NCBI GenBank assembly: GCA_012934845.2
Contig: WNNJ02002862.1
Coordinates: 1 to 64,000, forward strand
DNA: 64,000 nt
DNA from: Pomphorhynchus laevis
Taxonomy: Eukaryota; Acanthocephala; Palaeacanthocephala; Echinorhynchida; Pomphorhynchidae
Direction of reading: 5' to 3'
Shown here piece by piece: positions 12,228 to 24,490 of the stretch. How positions within the stretch are numbered: the first letter of the stretch is position 1; each line of letters starts with the position of its first letter. The translations under genes and the position numbers were made by a program. A model generated the notes under the pieces. That model did not search any database and was not told where the DNA came from. It saw only the letters and a program-made list of their open reading frames with translations.

Positions 12228-12645
12228 TTTTATGATGATTTAAAGCTGTTGATGGTTATAAAGAACATGGATGATACACAGAAAATATAAAAGTCCTTGA
12301 ATTTAGTTTATGATTAAACTTATCCTGGGTGAGTTTAAATGTGTGTATACTCGTTTGGCTCGAGTAATTAGTGATTCTCTTTCTGATCGGTTATTCAAAG
12401 TACGAGCTGTAAAACATTTGCCATTGTTGCGGAAATTCGAATTCAGGGTTTATCAGGGACCATAATTAGATCCACTTTTATTTAGCGTGATTATCAATGA
12501 GCTAACAGGAAGCCTCAAACAGTGCAAAAATCTTGCGTTAGCTGATGATTTAAAGCTGTGAAGAATAATTAAAATGAGATGATGCATAGGAACTACAAAA
12601 GTCCTTGAATTCATTGTATGATTGGCATTGTTGCACTGAATGATT
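12228..12645 (+). mobile_element. Jockey/CR1-like LINE, RT piece left of an insertion
   Basis: The segment 12430-12560 reads RVYQGP, LDPLLFSVIINELTGSLKQC and ALADDLKL, equivalent to the RT motifs PQGS.LGPLLF and YADDLKL. A second partial copy of the ADDLKL-downstream sequence lies at 12228-12312. The element resumes at 13738 after a foreign insertion. Confidence 0.65.
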
Positions 12646-13832
12646 AAAATGATCTAAACTCCTAGGGGCCTCTTTCGGGCACCTCCAGATCCGTCGCTCC
12701 ACTCTCTTCTCGTGTCTGTCAGCTTTTGACAGCCGAACAGAGAAGAGAAGTGGCCGTCACAATGCTTTTAGCCACCCCATCCGATGTAGCAGGCATCAAC
12801 ATTAGTAGACGTGTTTTTATTCCAAAGAAAAATCCGGTCTCATGTCCTAAAGACCTGCGACCCATTTCGATTCAAAATTCCCTCGTGTCGATTTACGAAA
12901 AAGCGCTTGCGCGTAAAATCCGCGACCATTTAAGTAGGCGAAATTTGATCCCTCCAGGTTTTCATGGGTTCGTCAAAGGTCGCTCGGTCCATTCAGCATT
13001 GGTGAGGTGGATCAGTTTTGTCGGGATAATAGTCCATCAGTCTAGTTGTGGCTGTTTTCCTTGACTTTTCTGCTGCATTTGACCGCATCTCCATTCCTTT
13101 TGTGATCTCTTCTCTCAGGTCCCTCGGGTTGCCTGCGAGAATTGTTAACAGGGTGGAGATACTGCTGTACACCAAGCGATTTTATTATGAAGACGACCCT
13201 GATGCGCGTCAGTTCTACCCTATTACGGGTGTGCCTCAAGGTTCACCTCTTTCTCCTATCTTATATCTTGCTGCCTCCATTAAACTCTTTAAAATATTTA
13301 AACGCGAACAACGTCTAGTGGTATATGCTGATGATACCACAGCCCTGTTCTCTGGACGCAGGTGCAAAGACGTAGTCTCAGACATCAGCCGATTCGTTTT
13401 AAGATAAAAGATTAGTTAACCTGGTCCAAATAGGACGTTCCCCAAAGCGAAGGCTAAGGTTTCTCAAGCTCTTCGTCTCTCGATTACCCAGAATAGTCCG
13501 CCTCGATTGGACTCTTCGGGTGGGGGAAGTGAAAGACCCCGGTGGTTTAGTCGGAAGGCGGCGTGTTGGACTGGCTGAAGGGCTCTGATCCCACTGGACT
13601 TGAGGCCTTAAAGATTGAGGACTTAAAAACAGAAGGATGAAAGAAGACTTATGCCATATTTCGATTTTATTTTTCTTTAACTAAACTTTTATCCCATGTA
13701 TTATTGTTTTTAATAAAATCTTTAATTTAATTAAATTTAAAGTTGCGAAGAATAATTAAGATGAGATGATGCATCGGAACTACAAAAGTCCTTGAATTCA
13801 TTGTCTGATTGGCATTGTCACATTGAATGATT
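12551..13832. repeat. 95-bp direct repeats bracketing a LINE insertion
   Basis: 12551-12645 and 13738-13832 are about 92% identical. They bracket 12646-13737, a CCHC-type LINE fragment. The host of the insertion is a Jockey/CR1-like RT. This is the second case in the window of a fragment of this LINE type flanked by a very long direct repeat (compare 10003-10232). Confidence 0.75.
12646..13737 (+). mobile_element. CCHC-type LINE RT fragment inserted in another LINE
   Basis: Two overlapping plus-strand frames encode RT. 12726-13064 carries EVAVTMLLATPSDVAGIN, KDLRPISIQNSLVSIYEKAL and GFHGFVKGRSVHSALV. 13048-13407 carries the catalytic palm: VFLDFSAAFDRISIPFV, then TGVPQGSPLSPILYLA and VYADDTTALFSG. 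A single frame change near 13050 separates them. After 13407 comes a short untranslated tail ending in an AT-rich run at 13737. It is 5'-truncated: no endonuclease or ORF1. Confidence 0.8.
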
Positions 13833-14600
13833 TTATACCTGCCCGATATACTATAGGATCTCAAATAATTAATTGTGTATCTCATGTTCGAGACCTTGGT
13901 ATCATAACTCATTCTTCCTTAAAGTCTAGAATGGACACTGGACGTAGATGCGCGTCTGTTAGAAGAATGTTGTACTTGATAAAAAAACTGCTTCAAATTT
14001 GTGTCACCCACATGTTTTAGAATTCTATTTAATACACTTCTAATTCCACATATTGAGTTCGCGATACAAGCCAGTTTTCCAAAGTCTAAAAAATAGTTGA
14101 ATTACTTAGAAAATATTCTTCGTCGTGGCAGCAATCTGTGTATGAGTTGTTCTCATATGAGTGATCGCGACAGACTTAAAACTCTGGGTATGATGACTGT
14201 GCACCAAAGACTGTACATCCTGGATATGTTAGTAATGTGGCATATCGCCAACGGTTCGGATAGATATCTTACCCATAAGGCGGTTATCAACGATATACGA
14301 TGTCACAGAGGTCATCCCTGTTGTTGAGGATATCGTCCCATGGTCGCAATTCACGGTTGGATCGGTTGTCTAATCGTTGTGCAAATGCTTGGAATTGACT
14401 ACCGTCGGCAATCGTGATGGCCACAGACGTTAAGACATTCAAGATTGCTCTCATAAATTGGACGATTAATAGCTGGAATAACAAAGATTACCCCTTTTAT
14501 TGATATTTTTATGTTGATTTTGGTGTATGTAATGATGTTTTCTTGTGATCGAGCGAAACGGCTTATAGCCAATGCTTGCTTGTAACAATAAATATGTGCA
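13738..14600 (+). mobile_element. Jockey/CR1-like LINE, RT C-terminal piece right of the insertion
   Basis: 13823-14020 reads YTIGSQIINCVSHVRDLGI and GRRCASVRRMLYLIKKLL, the post-palm segment (DLGV...S.H......A...L..I.R). 14097-14327 reads RRGSNLCMSCSHMSDRDRL and LGMMTVHQRLYILDMLV, equivalent to the RLEKLGLPSL.YRR block. A 3' end with a TTATAGCCAAT motif precedes CAATAAATAT near 14590. Several frame changes and stops. Confidence 0.7.
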
Positions 14601-14969
14601 TATACATTTTGACTGTAGTAATTTATCAAATGTCTATTTTCAGGCGACAATATTATAACTACACAATATAATACTAAAGATTTGGGAATGACACCTTCAA
14701 AAAGCCCACAATTCTGTCTGCATATGTGAATCTACTAATCACATTACATACACTATAAAGAGCGTTTTTAACTCATTAATCCATATAATGAATTATATAA
14801 TGTTGCATAATATACAACATCATATGTACACCATAATAGTATGCGACTTCATATGTTGTTTTTGACAGGGATAAATACGATGTCAGGTGAAAAGTTTCTA
14901 CGACTAGCAGGCTTTTGCAAATGACCGATGAAATCCTTCGGTTGTTGGACAATTCAAAAATGATCTCAA

Positions 14970-15330
14970 ACCGAACTACCAATCAAGCTAAACGCTCAAG
15001 TATGCAGACGACATTACAGTTATAAAAGGGATATCTCAACATATATTGCCCAGCAAAAGCTTTATCATAATAACAAGTGACTTATGTAAACAAAAGTAAT
15101 TCCAAACAGTAGCAAAAATGTAGAGATGATTTCGTTTATTGGACGTAAGATGTCAAGTTACCTTCCATCCATTTAATCAGGCTATTTTCCATCATTCGCA
15201 AATATTATATACAGATTCTCGGAGTTACTATAGATTTCGATTTGTCGTGGTCTCATTTTCAAATTATCAAAAGCAAATGACTTTTTAGAAAAAAAGATTT
15301 ATTTTTACATGGCAAAATGAGTTCCGGCGC
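14970..15330 (+). mobile_element. Degraded LINE RT fragment of a further family
   Basis: The plus strand reads KYADDITVIKGISQHI at about 14998-15045 and, after frame changes, ILGVTIDFDLSWSHFQ at about 15210-15260. These are the YADD palm motif and the LGV..D..L.W..H block of a non-LTR RT. Nothing else of the element is recognisable. Confidence 0.55.
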
Positions 15331-15584
15331 ACGCTTAGATAATAATAATGAGAGAATTTATTATACCTCTTTACCTTTCGGTACTGGGTAAACAAAATAA
15401 ATACACCAAAAGTTTATCAATTTTATAAATTGTATTTCAAAATCTTCTCCTACTGTCAATATCGGATAGTGACATATTTTTCAAAATTGGGCAAGTGAAG
15501 ATATGCAGGTTAGATGCGCATTCATTTTTGCAAAGAACACAAATGCACAAAGAGCACCGTGCATGTACTGGTAATAATAATTAC

Positions 15585-18500
15585 CAGTACTTAGATAATA
15601 ATTTTTTTTAATGTTCTACAAACTAGAAAAGTCATTTAAAATTCTTGCACTGTCAAGCACATTGTCCCGACATATTACTCAACGGAGTGCAGCGGACTTG
15701 TAATGATGCTGCTCTTGCTAGCGCTAGTCCCGTTTTGATCCTCAAATCACGCATGCATTCGTTGTATGGCCGAGCAGATTTTATAGATTGACGCCTGCAT
15801 ATTTGTCGTAGCACCTTTGAAGCTATTTCACCAGCTCCACCGTTAGCTGCAAAAATTATAGAAAAAAACAAGCTCTTTCAAATCGTGATATACGTTCACC
15901 GTATTTTCCGATTTTCCTTTGTTCGTGGTAGTGAAAGTGATTTTGTGGCATTGATGTTGAGTAGGACGAAGCAAGGTGATTGTAAACGCAAATGTCCAAT
16001 AGGGACCGCTCCGAAATACTAAACAACCCATAGCAAGAAATATCTACTCTAGCGTTATGTTCCCTGGCTGTCGAATTTGTTGCGAATGTTACTCCGTCTG
16101 GAAGCGGTTGCAGTGTAGGTTCCAGAGAAACGGGGTCGCAAATCCCTTTTAGCTCTTTTGCAATTAGATCCCGAAGGAAGTTGTGTCGTATAATTGGCAT
16201 ACCACCGACCTTACATGAAAGAGAGTGACGGAGCTCAAACTTTGAACCGCATAAACATTGATCTGGTTGTTTCGGAGGCGTCCAACCATATCTTGTCGCT
16301 AGAGCGTCTTGAAATTGGAGCTTTGAGAGTCGATAACCATATGCTTCCATCGGTTTTGCAGACAACCATGTCGACGCACCACACGTAGCAGCAAATTTTA
16401 AAGCTTTTATAATATTGCTATCTTCCAATGTTTGTAATTTAATATTCCAAAAATTATTTCGTTGATTGTGAATATCCAAAGCGATTTGTTGCTGCTGTTG
16501 GGCCAGCAAGGGGCCAAATGATGCATTGATCAGCGGTTGACACATTCGGCGCGAATTTTCGAATTCCAGATCAGATCCATCTTGAGGCAGAAAAATTCCC
16601 AAACCACCATACCGCAAAGGGATATTTAATATTGTTTTAAATCGATCTATATCGACGACGCCAGTTATCTTGGGAACAAGGCAGGATACTATGATTTTCG
16701 ACAAGTTTGCGAATGCTTCTGAATAGACATGTATAGTTCGTTGTATGAAGTTCCAGCTGTGTTGTAGTGCTTGAGTCAGAGCGACGTAAGCCAGGTGAGG
16801 ATCTTCGTCGGCTACTAGTATCAACCTCTCTATGCAAGTAGACCATTCATCTATTTTCCTCTTTATGAACATATTTGTATATGATTTTGTACCAATAGCT
16901 GAACCCAGTATCTCAATTCCATCAGTATTAATGCATAGGTTAGATTCTACGAAAATCGACTGGGCGACGCTAAGTATCTTATTGTGTACGAACATTCGGC
17001 ACTTTTCTTCATTAAGATAAAATCCAAAATCAGGACCGACTCGACGCACAGTATCCCAAATCGTCTTAAGGTCCTCCACACTTCCGATAATGTTAGAGTC
17101 ATCCGCATACCAGCGATGTACAGTATTCGGGGCAGCCTTTGAAAGAACATTAATCAAGGGAAGATACGCCGCGGCAAACGCAATCATGGAAAGCGGGTCA
17201 CCTTGAGTAAATCCCTATGATGATTCTAAAAAATCATTGTCGACAGTCAGTATATTAGGGCATTTGTAGATATTTCGTAGTATAGTGGATAAAGAAGGAC
17301 ATATGAACTCTACATTGTTCAAAGCGACTAAACGATTTATGCGATTAAAAGCGTTGGATGCATCTAGTTGTAATATGCACAAGTCATCGATACTATCAAA
17401 GAGTTCTCTTGTGGAATGAATTGCCATCTCAATACCAACTTGGCCGGCCAGAGCATAATTGAACACAACCAGCCACTTTCTGGATATCTTCCGAAATTCC
17501 TTTCGCCACAACTTTGCCTACTATTCTTCGAGAGACTTCACCTACTCCAATCGGTCGTACTCCTGGATTTTTATCTAGTGGAATTAGACGGCTTACTGTA
17601 AAGGCCTCAATGTCGCCGGGATTCAATTCGATGGTCGCTATGGTTATTGCGAAGTTGGCTAAGGATTCAGCAAGCCCATTATAACTTTGACCAAAAGAGC
17701 ATATCATATTCTTCCATGATGATGCATTTACTCCAGAAGGCCCTGCTGCACCACGTGTAGATCTAGCGGCAGAACGAATATCTTCATCATCTATTTTTAG
17801 GAAGCGAACAGGATGATGATCAGCAATGTTATCCAGTGGAGCTCTGAGTAAGACGTGTTTATTCGCAGGAATTGAATCAGGATGTAATTCCAACAATTTC
17901 TCCTTTACTGATTGACCGCTTGGCAAAGTGTCTTTAAGTCTGAACACCTGGTGCGATTTATTGGGATCTTTTAGTACTTGAATTGCGGCGTGTGTTTTTC
18001 CCGTTGTTAACAGTTTACTAAATAAGTTTATCTAGTTTTGATTCTTTTTTATTATTGGTAAACGATCGCGTGCCTCAGATTGAAGAATTCTTCCCTCAAC
18101 TAGTAGTTCGGATATTCGGTTCTCTTTCCAGAGTAATATTCGTCTTGCAAGTGTTGATCTTATTGCGCTAGTCTTCCTTGTTGTTGTTTTTTGAAGCATA
18201 AGTTGACATAGAACGGTTATCTTCATCAGGAGATACCTCATTTTAGAGTGATCAGAGTTAATGGCGGAGTAACATTCCGATAGTATGTCTATGAAACTTG
18301 AACTTGTGTTGCATTTTGGTAAGTTGAACAAGTTAGGTATCCACTTTACAACTTCATAGTATGTAGATTCAATGATCGATGCGTGCTGCGATATGTTATT
18401 TGATGTTTCGATTTTGTTTGTGTTAACCGATCCATTACAAGTTGAATTATCGATTAAACATGATTGTTTAACCACATTGTCAACTACATACAGAGAAGCG

Positions 18501-18605
18501 GTATTTCCACAATTTCGTGCTGAACAATTGACGCAAGGTTGTTTTAGACGGGCACATTTGCATGACTTACAAACAGCAGATAATGACTTACAATAATGAC
18601 TTAGA
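15585..18605 (-). mobile_element. RLE-type non-LTR retrotransposon, copy B (decayed)
   Basis: One long coding region in several frames. 18661-18032: N-terminal Cys cluster (CKSCKCARLKQPCVNC, then C-GN) and a helical region ending SELLVEGRILQSEARDRL. 17947-17429: GAAGPSGVNASSWK and LIPLDKNPGVRPIGVGEVSR. 17511-17215: LQLDASNAFNRINRLVAL. 17187-15856: FTQGDPLS-region, RWYADDSNIIGSV (catalytic YADD), then CLCGSKFELRHSLSC, RHNFLRDLIAK, ARVDI and LLDICVYN, the CxC-H-C knuckle and restriction-like endonuclease residues. 15871-15653 gives the basic C-terminus. Breaks: frame changes near 17990, 17450 and 15860, and a stop at 17213-17215 between LESS and GFTQGDP. The 3' end carries a TTATTAT tract at about 15590-15600. 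It lies directly downstream of copy C. Confidence 0.85.
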
Positions 18606-21600
18606 TAATAATAATAATATTTTTTATTACACAAAATTACATTGAACACAAGACAAATCAAATAGTCAAATACTAGACAAAAAGTTTGACCTCATTATAA
18701 ATATATTCTAACTATATCTCTTCAGACCTCTGACGACGGCATCGAAAACACCAAGAATTTGATTTTATTAGACCAAACCCGATCTTTCGACGTAACGTAG
18801 CGATACAATCACTGTAGTTATTGTCCCCTCTTAAGGCCTGTATTGACGCTATTCTCTTAAGCAATGTATGTGACTCTCTACTGATTCCGCCAGACGATGA
18901 AAAATAACCGGAATAAATGAAGCACCATCGACCCTAGATACTCGCTCTAAATATTTGGCCTGCTTTCTGTTGTGATGATACTCAAACAAACTATGAGGGC
19001 TTCGATTGGCATACGATGGAGCATGAACGTTATAAACGCAAATGTCTAGAAAAGACCGCTCTGTCGAATCCCCGTATAAACCACTGCATGCAACATCAAG
19101 GCGTGCATTCATATCCTTACACGTTGTTATTCTATCAAATTTGTAAGAAGACTCAACAGGAAGTAGGACCGGCTCAATTTCAATAGCCTTACATGTTGCA
19201 GATAACATACCTGCTATAATGTCGCGCATCACATTATGTCGAACAATTGTAAAGCCCCCTGTTTTGCAAGATAGTGTGTGCGATACATTGTTAAGTTCTC
19301 CACAAACACATTTTGTCGGAGCGTCTTTTAATTGCCATCCATATCTAGCGGCAAGCCCATCATAAAACTGATGATTATTTAGACAATACTGCCTATCTTC
19401 GCTAATCCTTGAAGATAGCCAGGTTGATGCGCCTTTTTCTGATGCATGAATTAAGGCATTTTTTGTGTAATTATCCAGTTCTGCAATAATCTTACTGTGT
19501 TTTAAATCGTTAAAAATCTTCTTTTCACCCCGAATTCCGATATTTACCAGTATTTGTTTCTCAAGTAATTCTTGTCCTACGTATCCATTTAATAAAGGTA
19601 AACACATTTTTTAGACCAATTCCATTCCTGGATTACCAGCTCGCAAGGATTTAAAATCCCCATGCCTCCGCTAGATGTAGGAAGTTCAACTAATTGCCTT
19701 ATGTCCTCCGTAATTTAACTCATCCCCAGTATCCCCGGCAATAAGCTTTTCCTTATTTCCAATTCTAGTACTTGTAATCATGATTTTTCACATTTGCACG
19801 CACGAAAAACATATGTCCATTTATGTTGTAACGCAAAAATGAAAGCTAGATAAGTCTGTTGAGCACATGTTTCGGATATTTCCGATAAGCGTCTAACCAT
19901 CTCACTCCATTTATCAACCTTATGTTCCACCCATTTCCGCTCATAGTCGCCATATCCGATTGGACACCCAAGAACTTCAGCGCCTAGGTGTGAAACTAGA
20001 ATTTCAATACCCGCAAATATTGACCTTGCTATTTCATTATTAGATCTAGAGATTAACTGGCATTTCTGAGTATTGATGTAAAAACCATAATACGGACCAA
20101 TGTCCTTCATCATTTCAAGATATTGGTAAAGAACACCCGCCTCCCCAATGCAAGATACATCATCTGCATACCACATCTGTTGGACAGACGGAAATGCCTC
20201 CTTCAAACGCAATATTAAAGGAATTGTAGAAGCCGCGAATGCAACTATAGACAGAGGATCACCCTGTGTGAACCCTTCGCGAAACAATATTATATCGTCT
20301 CCTATCATCATCATAGGATCCTCCGAATACATGTTCGTTAACACATTAAGCAAAGGCGGACATACATTTTTCATGTTTGCTAGTGCCATCTTACGATTTA
20401 CACAGTTGAATGCATTCTTTGCGTCAATTAGAAGCATACAAGAATCACGTTTTTCCATTAGAGATGATCGTAAACTACGTACTATGTATTCCGCTCCACA
20501 TCTTTGTCCTGCGCACAATTGCATAGTACCAGCGACGCTCTGAATATGCATAGAAATTGTTTTGAGAATTACCTTTGAAATAATCCGACGATACAACTCG
20601 CCCACCCCTATGGGTCGGATTCCGTTATTCTTTGCAGCTGCGATTAACCTGGAGGCCACAAGTGCTGAAGTTGAACCTTTTGGTACAATACCCGCTACAA
20701 GTCTTCTTGTTAAACCGGCCAATGCATCAGCCAACGCCATTGAATCTCTATCAAAAGAAGTTAGCATTTGTTTCCATGTAGAGGCATCTACCCCAGAGGG
20801 CCCTGCGGAACCGCGAGTGCGTCGGGCCTCTGTAATAATACTCTCAGCATCAATCTTGTCAAACATCACTGGATGAAATGGCAGTAAGTTAGGATGCGGA
20901 CAAGTCATCACACCTTCTACATATACGCGATCTCCTTCTGGATGTTTGCTTTCCAGCAACTGTCGTACGGTTGAAGATCCTATGAAATCATCAGGATTCA
21001 GATATGATCCACCTGAAGCGTCTTCCAAAGATTTTATTGCTGCTTTGGTATCAACATTTGCATAGAGCGTCTAAACGCTACTTTCCAATCAATCTGAGCT
21101 TGCATACACTCTTTGCTTTTTCTAGTCGATTGTAGATAACGAGCTTCAGCTATAAGCTCACTCCAATTATTGGAATTCCACCTCTCGATACGCCTTTTCA
21201 TAGCCTGTCTTATCAAACTAACCTTCCTGGACTTTAATCTTTGAAGAATGCATTGATTCACTATTGTGACTTTTTGCAGTGCACTACCATCATCAGTATC
21301 CAAACAGGCTCCCTTAATCAACTGCGTCAAGACATTGATGAATAACCTACTTTCATTGCACCTCGGCAAATTAAATTGATTCGGTTTCCATTTTGAAATT
21401 TCTTCATAAACTGATCCTAACACAAATTCGTTAGCATGCCCTCCCATACTGGGCATTGTGCCATTTATATTGTATAAAACTTCGGAACTCACGCTATTAC
21501 TCTGAACAACCAATGTATTTTTATTGCAACAATTTGGGGCAGCGCAGTTAAAACATCGTTTATTACTCTTTGCACAGCGACAACCTTTGCAACGCGCTGC

Positions 21601-21690
21601 AGGACCGTTACATGTACAGCATTTTACAACCACATCAGGCTTTCCCTTTGTCATTTTTCAACCTCAAACTTTTCAACCAATCAATTTTTC
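18606..21690 (-). mobile_element. RLE-type non-LTR retrotransposon, copy C
   Basis: This is the fuller copy. 21654-21034: starts MTKGKPDVVVKCCTC, with Cys cluster RCKGCRCAKSNKRCFNC and CC-N. 21028-19778: GSAGPSGVDASTWKQML, AAAKNNGIRPIGVGELYRR, LLIDAKNAFNCVNRKMAL (finger/palm), FTQGDPLSIVAFAAS and MWYADDVSCIG. 19607-18849: CVCGELNNVSHTLSC, GGFTIVRHNVMRDIIAG, ARLDVACSGLYG and RSFLDICVYN. The RHN-RD, E-P, LD and LDICVYN spacing matches the restriction-like endonuclease of R2/R4/CRE/NeSL-like LINEs. The product would reverse-transcribe its RNA at a nicked target. Breaks: a frame change near 21050, at least two between 19780 and 19610, one near 18870; the frame then runs to a stop at 18712. The 3' end is a TTATTATTATTAT tract near 18606-18622. 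Confidence 0.87.
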
Positions 21691-21719
21691 ATAATAACGC
21701 TTAAATAATAATAAATAAC

Positions 21720-22555
21720 GCTTTAATAATAATGCAGCGATTTATTTCCCATTTCGCCTTTCGGCTGGGCAAAATTTAAAATACAATAAATTAAATCAAT
21801 TACTTGAAATCAGAAATCCGGCGTCTAAACATTTAGCGTACGTTGTTATAGATTAATTCTGAAGTTTGAAATCGGGCCATGAGTGCAACGGTGCGCAAGA
21901 AAACAAATGTTAAGCATCAACCAAAGTTAGGCGATTTCCTAGTCCTCCTTTGTCGACTTGTTCTAAAGACCACGAAGATAATACGGGGCATGCGAAAGCA
22001 TGCAAAAGAGCTGAACACTCTTTTGAGCAAAATCGACAGCGACAGTTAGTCGAGCGAGAGTGAAAAGGGAATCGAATTGAACAAAATTTGGCGTGGTAGC
22101 CGTCTAAAGATAAACGCCAAACCAGCGGACGCTTTTGGTATCTTGGATTTCTCCAAGCTGATTGAGTATAAACAGGCGTCAAAAAGATATCTGGATCTAG
22201 GCTAAGTATTTTGTTATCGAATAGCCGTCGGGCTTCCAAATACGCTGTGGTTTCACCAAGGCGAAATCGATTGCAAAGTTTGACCGAGAGTGGTATCGAT
22301 CTACTAAGCACCGCAACAGCTGTAGAAGAACACTTCGATGATACTCCTAATATCCTTTTTAGGTAGCGCCAAAAACATTTATCAATGATCTGAAAATCTC
22401 CTAAGGTCAAATCCGACCAAAAGCATCGAATCCCGTAACTCAAAATCGGAAGCAACATCACATCAAAGTATTTGATCGCGCCTTCGAGACAGCGAGGCCC
22501 ACCTCGCCGAAATTTTATAATTTTCGTTTTGGAAGTGTTGATCACTATTTTATTT
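21720..22555 (-). mobile_element. 3' part of a further LINE (element X), fused to an L2-like RT
   Basis: The C-terminal 210 residues of the ORF 23367-21910 belong to a different LINE from its N-terminal part. They read NTSKTKIIKFRRGG, MLLPILSYGIRCFWSDL, KCFWRYLKRILGVSSK and a terminal CRCRFCSKECSALLHAFACP Cys/His knuckle. After the stop comes a short 3' UTR with the inverted GCC-AAAGGC hairpin at 21740-21775, ending at a TTATTATT tract where RLE copy C begins. The rest of X is not in the window next to it. Confidence 0.7.
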
Positions 22556-23338
22556 GTCAGACAAAGATGATTCCACGATAGAGGAGCAGCCACCATGAAG
22601 GAGCGGAGTCCAAAGGAGGTAGTGTAGTTTGGGACATGTAAAAGAAGGGAATTACAGGAACGCAAGGAACAGTAAACAGGACGAGAATTATCAAGAAAAG
22701 GAAGGTTGAGAAATGAAGGGGTATGAAAAGTTACAAGGCGGAAAGCAACGATAAGAAGACGAATTTGAACACGACAATAAATTGTAGGCAAATCGAGAGA
22801 AGCAAGATGGTAGGATGTATGATCAAAACGACGAAGACGGAGGAGAATTCGGACAGCTGCGTTGACGATGCGTTGTAGCGGAATAAGAGTGGATTTAGGT
22901 GAGTTGGAAAATAGACTAAGACAATAATCGAGTCTAGAAAAAAGGAGAGATGATATGAGAGTCATACAAGAAGGGAAATCGATCAATCTACGAACTTGAC
23001 GGAGGTTGCGGAGTATCAAGGTAGATGAACGTACTTTATCTCTAACGAAAGGTTTAAGTGAAAGTCGGTTGTCAAAATGGAAGCCTAGGAAAACGAGATT
23101 ATCAACGATAGGAAGACTTGTAGAATTTAATGATACGGAGGGAGGTTCTAAGCCGAGGCGTCGAGGTAGGATCCACATAATTTTCGATTTATCAGGATTA
23201 AGAAAAAGGCGAATTGGAGAAAGATGATCGGAAATTGAGACAAGACAGTCGGAAGCAGAAACACTTAGATCGTGAATACGATAATCAGGTGCATGAGCAT
23301 AGATGAGAATGTCATCAGCATATTGCACAATATGGAAG

Positions 23339-24490
23339 TTAAATATGAGAAATCGAAGGCAAATCACCGAGAAGATAGAAAAGCATAGGGCCTAATACAG
23401 AGGTTTGTAGAACACCGGACCTGATGGACGAAGGATGGGAGAGAAAAGAGTTAGAATGGACGCGAAATTTACGGTTTGATAGATATGAAGAAAACCATGA
23501 TACGGTGGGTAAAGAGAAGCCATAATCATGACGGAGGCGATGGAGAAGAATTGAGTGATCGACGATGTCAAAAGCAGACGATAGATCAAGAGAAACTATG
23601 ACACTACATAATTTATGATCGCGCGATATGAGTAAGTCGTTATAAACTTCAAGACAGGCGATTTTGGTAGAGCAATTAGAGCGAAAAGCGGCTTGGAAGG
23701 GAGGAAATAAGTTAGAGGAATAGAGATATGTATTAACTTGCTTAAGAACGAGACGCTCAAGGAGTTCAGAGAGGGTTGGGAGAAGTGAAATAGGACGGTA
23801 CGAAGATGGTAGTGAGGAGTCGAGAGATTGCTTTTTGATGAGAGGACGAACAGTGGCGCATTTCCAGATGGAAGGAAATGTACGGCTACGGATGGACGAG
23901 TTGAACAATGTGGTTAGGAAGGGTAAGATAAAGGAGCAGATATTTTTAAGTAAGTGAGTGGGAATTGGGTCAGAAGGAGAGGTTTTATTAGGTAATGATA
24001 GCAGAACCGAAGAAACTTCATCAGACGAAACGGGAAGAAGGTGGAATAGTTCTGGGAGGGAAGTATTTAAAGATAAGAGTGGGTACAAGGGGGCTATGGG
24101 TAGTAGGGAAAGTAAATTAGATAGCTTAGTTTGTAGATAAGAAGAAAATTTATCAGGATTTATATTACAAGGTGTAGATGATCGTGAAAGAATTGAGTTT
24201 AAGATTTTCCAATTAGATTTAGTGTTGGAAGATGACTCGAGATGATTTCGCCAAAAGAGAGTACGTTTAGTACGTATAAGAATGAGATGTGAACGGCGTT
24301 GAGAAAAGTAGGAATCACGAAGATTTGGAGGGAGTGAGTTGGGTGAACGTTTAAGAAAGCGTTTATACATACGAAAAGAGTGACGGAGTCGACGCTTAGA
24401 AAGACTACAGTCAGAATCGAACCAGGGAGCATGGCGCAAGCGCTGAGAACGTCGGAGTCGACTAGGCAGAAGTTTATTGATGATAGACAT
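23339..24490 (-). CDS. L2/CR1-like reverse transcriptase domain
   Basis: 383 open codons covering the linker and RT fingers and palm. The start is arbitrary because a frame change lies just upstream. In order: HAPWFDSDCSLSKRRLRHSF (linker before RT), SDPIPTHLLKNIC, SSYRPISLLPTLSELLERLV (RT block 2a), FQAAFRSNCST, SLDLSSAFDIVDHSIL (first catalytic Asp), SGVLQTSVLGPMLF (degenerate PQGS). The YADD motif follows in the next frame at about 23310. It would polymerise LINE cDNA at the nicked chromosome. Confidence 0.85.
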   Translation of the reverse strand: MSIINKLLPSRLRRSQRLRHAPWFDSDCSLSKRRLRHSFRMYKRFLKRSPNSLPPNLRDSYFSQRRSHLILIRTKRTLFWRNHLESSSNTKSNWKILNSILSRSSTPCNINPDKFSSYLQTKLSNLLSLLPIAPLYPLLSLNTSLPELFHLLPVSSDEVSSVLLSLPNKTSPSDPIPTHLLKNICSFILPFLTTLFNSSIRSRTFPSIWKCATVRPLIKKQSLDSSLPSSYRPISLLPTLSELLERLVLKQVNTYLYSSNLFPPFQAAFRSNCSTKIACLEVYNDLLISRDHKLCSVIVSLDLSSAFDIVDHSILLHRLRHDYGFSLPTVSWFSSYLSNRKFRVHSNSFLSHPSSIRSGVLQTSVLGPMLFYLLGDLPSISHI

